From Clostridium thailandense (GTDB taxonomy: Bacteria > Bacillota > Clostridia > Clostridiales > Clostridiaceae), in contig NZ_JAEEGC010000037.1 in assembly GCF_019207025.1 (NCBI RefSeq), positions 83,316 through 147,315 on the forward strand: DNA of 64,000 bases. The letters run 5' to 3'. Both the position numbers and the translations under genes were made by a program. A model generated the notes under the pieces. It was not told the DNA's origin, ran no database searches, and saw only the letters and a list, made by a program, of their open reading frames with translations. This document shows, one piece after another, positions 57,550-64,000 of the stretch (position 1 is the first letter of the stretch; each line of letters starts with the position of its first letter).

Positions 57550-59450
57550 GGAGCTGTCGCATTAGCATAAAAAAATATGCTAACGCGACAGCGTTTTTTA
57601 GGTGTTTCATAGAAGTTGCCATGATGCTTTAAGTCCACATGAGTTTAATACTTAAAAAATGGCGCACTTTAATAAGCCCTAAATATTAATTTTTTTAAAC
57701 TTACAAAGTTTTAATATCTTAAAATTAAGCGCTCTTTTTAAGTGTGAAAAGATGTGTTCCTGTTCTATCTGACTGAATTTTATTATGTAGCTTATTTATA
57801 TTATGTGCCATTGCTAACAGAACACTTTCTACTAAAACATTCTTTTTACCTTTACTTAGATATCTACGAAATCCCATATCCTGTTTTATCTCTGCAAAAG
57901 AGCCTTCGGCTTGAATACTTCGATTCATTCTCAACTCGCAGCCTTCTTCACTTACAATTCTTTCAAGATTCTCTTTGCGAAGCATGTTGAACAGCTTTGA
58001 AGTTTCAAGATTTTTAACTCTTTCTTCTAATGGTGTTTTGCAGTTATGTCCTTTTATGCATTTGCTCTTATGAACACAGTTACTGCAGTCCTCAGAAGTA
58101 TAAATTGTTTTTTCACTTATATAGCCTGTCTTACTTTTTCTTTTTACTACTTTATTTACTGCTAATTTCTTATTATTTTTACAAGTATAATAATCACCTA
58201 ATTCAGTATAATCCATGTTTTCTATTCTACTTATATCGTTTTTATATTTCCTCGTTTTTGATATTTCATAGTTTGCTGGCTTAATGTATGATAACTGCAT
58301 ATTCTCTTTAACGTAAACATAATTTTCTTCACTTTCATAACCTGAATCTGCAACAATTTTAAAATACTTAAAATACAAGAAATTCTCCATGCTTTTTATA
58401 AATGGAATCAATGTTGTTGTATCTGCGGGCTGATCGCCAACAATAAGCCATACTATATATTCGGAATCTACTCCATGCTGAACATTGTAACCTGGCTTTA
58501 ACTGACCGTTCTTCATGGCATCTTCTTTCATTCTCATAAATGTTACATCCTTATCTGTCTTGGAATAACTATTGCGGTTACCACAAGTATGGATTTTTTG
58601 TGTATATTCTTTTAACTTATCAAGATATTCCTCAAGTCTTTCAATAGAACGTTGGATAGGAGTTTTCCTTTTACCACATCCATGTACAAATTCTATATTT
58701 CCTTCTTGTTTCAAGGCGTAAAGCTTCTTCCGTAACTTTTTTACATGCTTTATTTTTACTTTTTTCTCGTATACAAGCTTTATTCCATACAGTTCTTCAC
58801 ATTCAGCTACGAAGTCAGCTAATTTAGAAAGTAATCTCTCCAAATTTTTTGAAACTGCTTTTTTCCAGACAAAAGTATACTTGTTAGCACATGCCTCTAT
58901 CTTTGTACCATCAATAAATATAGCAGCTCCTGATATTTCTCCAATCTCATAGAGAAAATTTGCCATCTCAGCCATAATTGTTTCTGAACATGGAGCAAAG
59001 TGAAGACTACGAAACCTTGCAAATGTAGAATGATCTGGTACTGGTGAACCTTCTAAAAGATACATGAAGTTTACATCTCTTTTGCAGGAGGTTTCCATTA
59101 TTCTAGAAGAATAGTTGTGATTCATGTAAGAATAAAGTACAATCTTTAGCATCTGACGAGGCGTAGCCTGATTTTCCCTCAATCGGGAATAAGTCGAATA
59201 CAAGTCTGTTAAATCCATCTCCTCTACAAACCGACTTAGCAAACGCACCGAATCACTATTTGGAATCATGTACTCAATATTTAGCGGAAGTTTTAATTGA
59301 TAATTTCCACGATTTGAAGTATAATTTTTGTGTAAATTAATGTATTTTCTCATATATTAATTTTACTATAAATCTTTCACTCTTCCGAGTGGGAGATTTA
59401 TTTTTTTAGACCAAAAGCTGTCGCACTAATTTTTTTAGTGCGACAGCCCC
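57550..59450 (-). mobile_element. IS1182-family insertion sequence
   Basis: 1,901 bp. Ends GGAGCTGTCGCATTA and (inverted) GGGGCTGTCGCACTA match at 13 of 15 positions, and each end also folds back on itself (subterminal hairpins at 57552-57592 and 59416-59447). The flanks AAAAA and TTTC correspond to a 20-bp hairpin sequence in the undisrupted copy A (56171-56189). It appears intact. Confidence 0.88.
57725..59353 (-). CDS. IS1182-family transposase
   Basis: 542 aa, intact. The N-terminal DUF772-like region (LLSRFVEEMDLTDLYSTYSRLRENQATPRQMLKIVLYSYMN) is followed by a DDE domain with IFIDGTKIEACANKYTF, VADSGYESEENYVYVK and the Glu in AEGSFAEIKQDMGFRRYLS. A Cys-rich zinc-like insert (CSNCVHKSKCIKGHNC) is present. 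The element is likely capable of transposition. Confidence 0.93.
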   Translation of the reverse strand: MRKYINLHKNYTSNRGNYQLKLPLNIEYMIPNSDSVRLLSRFVEEMDLTDLYSTYSRLRENQATPRQMLKIVLYSYMNHNYSSRIMETSCKRDVNFMYLLEGSPVPDHSTFARFRSLHFAPCSETIMAEMANFLYEIGEISGAAIFIDGTKIEACANKYTFVWKKAVSKNLERLLSKLADFVAECEELYGIKLVYEKKVKIKHVKKLRKKLYALKQEGNIEFVHGCGKRKTPIQRSIERLEEYLDKLKEYTQKIHTCGNRNSYSKTDKDVTFMRMKEDAMKNGQLKPGYNVQHGVDSEYIVWLIVGDQPADTTTLIPFIKSMENFLYFKYFKIVADSGYESEENYVYVKENMQLSYIKPANYEISKTRKYKNDISRIENMDYTELGDYYTCKNNKKLAVNKVVKRKSKTGYISEKTIYTSEDCSNCVHKSKCIKGHNCKTPLEERVKNLETSKLFNMLRKENLERIVSEEGCELRMNRSIQAEGSFAEIKQDMGFRRYLSKGKKNVLVESVLLAMAHNINKLHNKIQSDRTGTHLFTLKKSA

Positions 59451-59575
59451 TTTCAGCTGCCACCAATTTGTAATCCCTGTTGGTGCACATCCATTTTTAT
59501 TTCCATGATATCATTATACTAATACTTCATATGTGTTGATCAGTCACTATAAAGCCACTACTCCGCCATTTAACC
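59451..59575. repeat. Duplicated phage segment, copy B, right part
   Basis: Nearly identical to 56190-56313 (TTTCAGCTGCCACCAATTTG at its start), with only a few substitutions. Confidence 0.85.
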
Positions 59576-59628
59576 TTAAGTTTCATTTTCCAATACGCCA
59601 CTTATTCCTAGGAATATAGACTTAGTAT

Positions 59629-60075
59629 CTATATTCCATATACACTTATTATTATTTTATTTAAAGCTCTTCTTTTAATACGTTGACAGGTTCTCTCACT
59701 GACATTAATGTCACTGCAAAATTGAAAATAGCACATATCTTCTATGTAAAAGCTCTTTATTACCGCTTTCTCTATTTCTAATAAAATTCCTAAAGCTCTA
59801 TCTATTTGAGTAATTTTAGTCTCCATATGCTCTATTCTCAGTCTTAGTAATCCTTTTCGAGTTAGAATATTTTCAACGCTAGAATTGAATTTATTAGTTT
59901 TCCCGATACTATCCTTATACTCAATTGATCCAATTGTGGTTTCATCTAAGCTTTTTAATTCCATCTTTAAATTTTCTATAGCCAAATTTATTGCCTTATA
60001 GTTATATAAGAAATTTTCTACCTCATTTATTCTATCAAATTCTTCTCTGCTTATATCTATCTTTCTAATTGCCAT
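59629..60075 (-). CDS. ArpU/RinA-type phage transcriptional regulator
   Basis: 148 aa. Helical N-terminus (DRINEVENFLYNYKAINLAIENL) and a C-terminal sigma-region-4-like HTH (FQFCSDINVSERTCQRIKRRALNKII). ArpU-type proteins activate late genes in Gram-positive phages. Last gene of the small-gene operon driven from the SOS-box promoter at 60820-60849. Confidence 0.78.
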   Translation of the reverse strand: MAIRKIDISREEFDRINEVENFLYNYKAINLAIENLKMELKSLDETTIGSIEYKDSIGKTNKFNSSVENILTRKGLLRLRIEHMETKITQIDRALGILLEIEKAVIKSFYIEDMCYFQFCSDINVSERTCQRIKRRALNKIIISVYGI

Positions 60076-60171
60076 TTTTACTATACCTCCCTAAAAAAAT
60101 AAGGAGCATAGAACCACCTCAGTAGTCCTAAGCTCCATTAGCTCTTCTACAATCCCATTTGATTATAGGTT

Positions 60172-60315
60172 TTATTTTATTACTTTTATCTCCGCTGCAT
60201 GTACTTTTAATCCTCTTGGAGTTATTTTTAAGGTTACTTCTTTTCCCTGCTTAAGATTATCTATCATTTTAGGTATTTTACTTGCTAATTCTTTATTTAA
60301 ATTTTGATTTTCCAT
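60172..60315 (-). CDS. Small phage protein (47 aa)
   Basis: Starts MENQNLNKELASKIPKMIDN and ends with a basic beta-rich part (KEVTLKITPRGLKVHAAEIKVIK). GGAGG lies 5 nt before the ATG. No family assigned. Part of the small-gene operon; 16 nt after the 73-aa gene. Confidence 0.65.
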   Translation of the reverse strand: MENQNLNKELASKIPKMIDNLKQGKEVTLKITPRGLKVHAAEIKVIK

Positions 60316-60331
60316 AAATACCTCCTTGTCC

Positions 60332-60553
60332 CTAACTAATCTTCCTTATCTTTGTGTCTCCTAGCATGATATTAATTAAATTTATGCTCTCCTTATAATC
60401 TTTCCCCTGGATTGTTATAAACATCTTATTTTTAAATATAATACGCCCTACTATGTTTCTTACTGGCTTCTTACTACCCTGTTTAAGACTTGCAACTATC
60501 TTGTCCCCAATATTCACATCTATAATTTCCTCATATTTAGGCTTTTGCTGCAT
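60332..60553 (-). CDS. Small phage protein (73 aa)
   Basis: Beta-rich sequence (VNIGDKIVASLKQGSKKPVRNIVGRIIFKNKMFITIQGKDYKESI), possibly an SH3- or OB-like small fold. The start overlaps the upstream 51-aa gene by 17 nt, so translation is coupled. Function unknown. Confidence 0.65.
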   Translation of the reverse strand: MQQKPKYEEIIDVNIGDKIVASLKQGSKKPVRNIVGRIIFKNKMFITIQGKDYKESINLINIMLGDTKIRKIS

Positions 60554-60692
60554 GTTTTACCCTTCCTTCATAATTTTTTATTGCTATATATAAATCCTCT
60601 TCCTTAATCCTATTCTCCATTATTTTCAATGCCTGTTTTACTGTATATCCTTTAAAATAAAGTGCAATTACTTCCCCTATGAAATCTTCCAT
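60537..60692 (-). CDS. Small phage protein (51 aa)
   Basis: Starts MEDFIGEVIALYFKGYTVKQ, helical and charged, with GGGAG before the ATG. First gene behind the SOS-box promoter (128 nt). The 73-aa gene overlaps its end. No family assigned. Confidence 0.65.
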   Translation of the reverse strand: MEDFIGEVIALYFKGYTVKQALKIMENRIKEEDLYIAIKNYEGRVKHAAKA

Positions 60693-60819
60693 TTTCAAAG
60701 CTCCCTTCTATTTTTAAACTCTTATAAATCTATTTAACAAATCACTTTCGTAATATTTCTCACACAATATTAATATTTATTTACTTTATAAGTCATCTAA
60801 TTGAAATACTAATAAGAAA

Positions 60820-60849
60820 ATTATACCAAACATACGTTCGCTTTGTCAA
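60820..60849 (-). promoter_or_regulatory. LexA-controlled (SOS-box) promoter
   Basis: Minus-strand consensus TTGACA, 18-nt spacer and consensus TATAAT. The spacer contains CGAACGTATGTTTG (60827-60840), a perfect match to the Gram-positive SOS box CGAACN4GTTYG. It drives the small-gene/ArpU operon. Confidence 0.88.
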
Positions 60850-60896
60850 TTATTCCTTATTCGCTTTTACTAATAGAAAGATTGATTTGTAGAGTG

Positions 60897-61059
60897 TTAT
60901 TGTATTCTTGCAATAGTTCTATGTAAATTTTCTTCAACCTCAGCAAAGTTTCTACAGCTTTCCTCCAGCTCCTTAGCTACAGCTTGAAAACTTCTTACTA
61001 TTTCTTCATTTGCTTTAGCTTTTTCAGCATAATATTCGGCTTTATTTCTTAAGTTTCAC
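60897..61059 (-). pseudogene. Small helical phage gene with a frameshift
   Basis: GGAGGG precedes a GTG (61057-61059) whose frame ends after five codons. Removing one A from the AAGAAATAAA run restores about 53 codons (KAEYYAEKAKANEEIVRSFQ ... RTIARIQ), a coiled-coil-like small protein. It lies upstream of the SOS promoter. Confidence 0.6.
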
Positions 61060-61139
61060 TTTTATCCCTCCTTAGTTCTAAATGACATGCCTATTTTCTT
61101 ATATAATTAGAGTCTTTCTAGAATAGTTTTAATCCCATC

Positions 61140-61515
61140 CTAGAAGCTTTTTTCCAAGTCCTTAAAATCATAAGTTCTCTGCCTAAAACTATTAAAAGTG
61201 CTTTTAGCTCCTCTGAATTCAAATTTCCTCTGTTGCTCCTGCTTATTATCATAATTGCCTTCTAACACCTTAATCATATTAGAACTTTTCATAAGCCAAT
61301 CAAAACTGCATCCTTGCCATCTTCCGCTCCTGCCTGAAAGAAAATCACTTTCCTGTGCTTTGGTGAATAATTTTATAAACACATTTATATCTTTATACTC
61401 ATTCCAGTGAGCTTTTAACGTTCTCTTTCTTGTATTTGAGAGCTTCTCAACCTTTGGCATAGCTGTGCAAATACTGTTAAATGCATTTATAATATCTCCT
61501 GAATAGAGGTTAGAT
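61140..61515 (-). pseudogene. Phage replication protein gene, 5' end lost to IS110
   Basis: The frame is open from the IS110 junction (about 61515): GDIINAFNSICTAMPKVEKLSNTRKRTLKAHW, then GCSFDWLMKSSNMIKVLEGNY. This is the C-terminal region of phage replisome-organiser-type proteins. The N-terminal DNA-binding part is gone, and it is not at the other IS end, so DNA was deleted. Confidence 0.75.
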
Positions 61516-61524
61516 GGAATCCCC

Positions 61525-61670
61525 CTGGGAATCTCGCAGAGAGATTATTCCCGTGAATTAGCGTATCATTCCATCAGTGAGAATTATATGATTTAGCTGG
61601 TTGGGTTTCCCGTAGGGCGAGAATTACCCGTGTCACTAACAAGGTTATAGACTTACTGATTAAGTGGATA
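61525..61670 (+). ncRNA. Candidate IS110 bridge RNA region
   Basis: The non-coding leader ahead of the transposase is GC-rich with several hairpins: GGGAATCTCGCAGAGAGATTATTCCC, and GGGTTTCCCGTAGGGCG / TTACCCG. IS110-group elements encode a bridge RNA in this position with separate target- and donor-binding loops. I see the position and structure; the loop assignments are not shown. Confidence 0.5.
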
Positions 61671-61707
61671 CTCTATTCTATCTCAAACTAACTAAAGTAA
61701 AGGAGAT

Positions 61708-62997
61708 ATTAAAATTCCTAAGTTTTACAATAAAATAGTAATAGGAATTGATGTTTCAGCATAATTTTCAATGGTAGCAATACTAGAACCTAACGGTGAT
61801 ATTTATAGAAAGTCTTTTAAGATCAGACATGATATGGACGGTTTTGAATTCTTTCTCAAAGAAATAAAGAAAGCGGAGCAAGAGTTTAACATGAAGACCT
61901 AACTCTTCATGGAGTCCACTGGCGTGTACCACTTACCTCTTCTCCACTTTCTTAAATCTAACCAATTAGAGGCTTATGTTATAAATCCTCTAATTACTAA
62001 TTCTAACAAAAATCAAGATATAAGGAAAGTGAAAAATGATAAGAAAGACGCCTTATCCATTGCCCAAATAGATAAATTTCAAGATATTAAAGCTTACAGC
62101 TTCTTTGATATACCTACCTTCACATTAAAATGTCTTTGCAGAGACTACTATAAACCTGTAGACTCTAGGTCTGTATTTAAGAAAAAGTTATCTGCTGATT
62201 TATATATTATCTTTCCAGGATATAAGAAAATTTTTAGCGATATAACTGGTCCAAGTTCAATAGCTGTTTTAAAACAATATCAAACTCCAAAAGCTGTCTT
62301 AGATGCATCAAAAGACGATATCAAAAATCTTCTGATTAACTCATCTAAAAAAAGCTTAACGTGGTGTAATAAGGCCTATGACAAACTTATTAAAGCATCT
62401 ACTAGAACTATTGGCATATCATCACCAGGTTTATCTATAAAACTACTAAATAGCATATCTATCTTGAAAACTTAAATAAACAGATTAGCTTACTCTTAAA
62501 TGAAATAGAAAGTCTTGTTAAGAGTGATGATATATTAGCTAAAGTTAAAAATAATATAAGAATATTAACATCTATACCTGGAATAGGTTTTATTACTGCT
62601 GTAACTATATTAACTGAAAGAGGTGACTTAAAAAACTTTGTGAAGCCTAAGCAGCTAGTTGCTTACTTCGGTCTTGATCCAGCAGTTAATGAATCTGGTA
62701 AATTCAAAAGTGATAAACAGAAGATGTCTAAAAGAGGTACTCGCATTGGTCGAAGAGCTCTGTTGCATTATCCTCTATAAGAACCACAAGGAATGGCGGA
62801 GCCATAAATCAAATTCTTGCGGACTATTATAAAACAACCTAAATGGTAAAAAGAAGAAAGTTGCGCTAGTAGCCATAATGCATAAGCTTATAAACTATAT
62901 TTTTGCAGTTCTTCGTGACCAAAAGGAATACGAACAAAGATTACCTCAAATTCACCAAAAGATGTACCTTGAAAATAGTAATAGTACAGCAGCCTAG
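61708..62997 (+). pseudogene. IS110-family transposase, multiply disrupted
   Basis: DEDD recombinase traces: IGIDVSA, LFMESTGVYHLPLLHFL, VKNDKKDALSIAQI, and C-terminal ILTSIPGIGFITAVTILTERGD and KQKMSKRGTRIGRRAL. The ATG is now ATT (61708), in-frame stops occur at 61762 and 61900, and frameshifts at about 62470 and beyond 62765 break the rest. A 188-codon piece (61909-62475) stays open. Not functional. Confidence 0.9.
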
Positions 62998-63067
62998 TCG
63001 GCTTTAAAAGATTTTACCAAATTCTGTATTGTTCGTTATTTGAGCAATGCCTTTTTGTCATACTCAT

Positions 63068-63837
63068 TTAATATTCACCTCCTTCCACATTAGCCACATC
63101 TTGATAGTTCTTAGTCATCCAGTGTTTCTTACTCCAGTCTGTGTTCTTTGAAGTATCACCTGCCTTAATTCTTAATTCATCTATGCCATAGCCACCACTG
63201 CAACTAATTTGTCAAAGGCTTCTGATATGCTGAATATATCTATATGCTTAATACAGGTAGTATCTACTTTTAAATAAGTTCCTTTTTTAAAAGCCTCTGT
63301 GAAGTGGCAATACTGCATTTTCTGCTTCAAAGTATTTCTTAAACCTGTTATTCATTAAATCGTCAAATCTTTCCTGAAATTTTGGATTACCACTTTCCGT
63401 GGCCTCTATATCTAGAATTCCTTAACGTTTATATTTACTAATGGCCATATTTAAAAGGTTGTTATAACCCCTTCAGTAAATTTGACAACAGAGCTCTACT
63501 ATCTTCATTTTCTAATTTAAAGTACATAACGTCACTCATTTTAAATGAACGATCAAAATTCATAGTTTCCTTTGTCATATTAGTAAAGAAATTTTCTAGT
63601 GTGTCATATTCATTCTGATAAAAACTATCTGCTGCAATAAGCTGTCCATTTATTTCAATTACAAGACATTCATTATCATAAAGAAGCTTGGAGATAAATT
63701 CTTGTATAAATTGACTTGAGTTTTGATTCTTGTTAGGTTCAATGTTCCAAAGATAGTACTCATCACCTTTTACCTCTTTATTATTTATATAAGTCTTAAA
63801 CTCACATTTGCTTACAGCACTAGATACAAAATTAATA
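63068..63837 (-). pseudogene. Phage portal gene, second broken copy
   Basis: 63268-63837 matches 49231-49810 with few differences, including the stop after HRGF. Unlike copy 1 it keeps the 3' end: one nucleotide off, KKGTYLKVDTTCIKHIDIFSISEAFDKL, then another frameshift (a missing A before GTGGTGGC), then SIDELRIKAGDTSKNTDWSKKHW and a stop at 63068-63070. The first 45 or so codons are replaced by a palindromic repeat at 63838. Confidence 0.85.
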
Positions 63838-63997
63838 TAGATACACACACCACTTATACGCAGGGATATATTTACATTCTGGAAGACACATTTAAATACT
63901 TTAGACTTGTCAAAAGTATTTATCGTGCTGGAAGAATGTAAATATATCCCGGAGCATAAGTTAACTGTCGGCCGTAGATGTCTATAGTGCAACAGAC
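63838..63997. repeat. Palindromic MITE-like repeat, copy 3
   Basis: About 160 bp, inserted in the portal pseudogene. It shares ACTTATACGCAGGGATAT and CGGCCGTAGATGTCTATAG.TGCAACAG with copy 1 (1125-1294), and its centre is different. The inner arms pair (GGGATATATTTACATTCT with its complement); the outer left 15 bp appear to be missing. Confidence 0.8.
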
Positions 63998-64000
63998 AAT

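Larger units (their letters stand above)
61510..63045 (+). mobile_element. Decayed IS110-family element
   Basis: Ends are approximate because IS110 elements lack clear terminal inverted repeats. It comprises a structured leader (61510-61700), a broken transposase (61708-62997) and a short tail. The left flank is a phage replication gene and the right flank is the start of a capsid-protease-like gene (minus-strand MSMTKRH at 63065). Confidence 0.75.

Noticed and set aside
61909..62475. 188-codon frame as an intact IS110 transposase
   Set aside because: Matching transposase sequence continues on both sides through in-frame stops and frameshifts; it is one piece of a pseudogene.

Overview
The window is AT-rich chromosomal DNA of a spore-forming anaerobic Firmicute, most likely Clostridium sensu stricto. 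Supporting this are the clostridial mreB-mreC-mreD-PBP2-minCDE-rodA order, spoIVFA/spoIVFB, an L27 with a Prp-cleavable leader, Shine-Dalgarno sites close to GGAGG before nearly every gene, and a selenocysteine formate dehydrogenase. The last, with the MobB and MoeA genes, fits an acetogen or a related formate/CO2 metaboliser. I cannot name the species.

Core region (1 to about 42.6 kb), mostly minus strand. 0.2-10.2 kb: an RluD-type pseudouridine synthase, ridA, yqeK-nadD-yhbY-obg, rpmA-prp-rplU behind an L21-type leader, RNase G and two radical-SAM-linked proteins. 10.2-21.9 kb: sporulation and cell-shape genes (spoIVFB, spoIVFA-like, mgsA, rodA, minEDC, PBP2, mreDCB, radC, maf). 22-24.3 kb: envelope and regulatory small genes. 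24.9-32.2 kb: a sigma-54 activator, a ferredoxin, mobB, moeA, fdhA (in-frame UGA read as Sec, with a recognisable SECIS hairpin) and a Cys-bearing P-loop NTPase. 32.5-42.6 kb: a spore-protein-like gene, a DUF166 protein, a candidate structured ncRNA, tRNA-Leu(GAG), a lytic transglycosylase, coaE, polA, glutaminase, a GGGtGRT protein with an IscU/NifU-like partner, and ndk.

Accessory region (42.6-64 kb). tRNA-Leu(CAA) is an integration hotspot. A 57-bp direct repeat of its 3' part brackets a 5.9-kb island carrying a truncated DUF1016 nuclease gene, a TOTE-type primase-helicase and a Fic protein. Helically phased 11-bp repeats lie just inside one end. To the right is a decayed, rearranged siphovirus-type prophage: Dam remnant, portal, large and small terminase genes, a likely cos site, HNH nuclease, tyrosine recombinase, an ArpU-type regulator, and small genes behind a promoter that contains a perfect SOS box. 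It has been broken up by segmental duplication, an IS1182-family element, a decayed IS110-family element that keeps a structured leader (possible bridge RNA), and a palindromic MITE-like repeat that also occurs twice in the core. Cargo in the prophage includes a VOC protein, an acetyltransferase, an HTH/membrane-protein pair and an orphan double-glycine-leader peptide (candidate RiPP or bacteriocin).

The items most worth follow-up are the ncRNA at 33.7-33.9 kb, the tRNA-Leu island, the leader peptide at 55.6 kb, the IS110 leader, the SOS-controlled phage promoter, and the palindromic repeat family.
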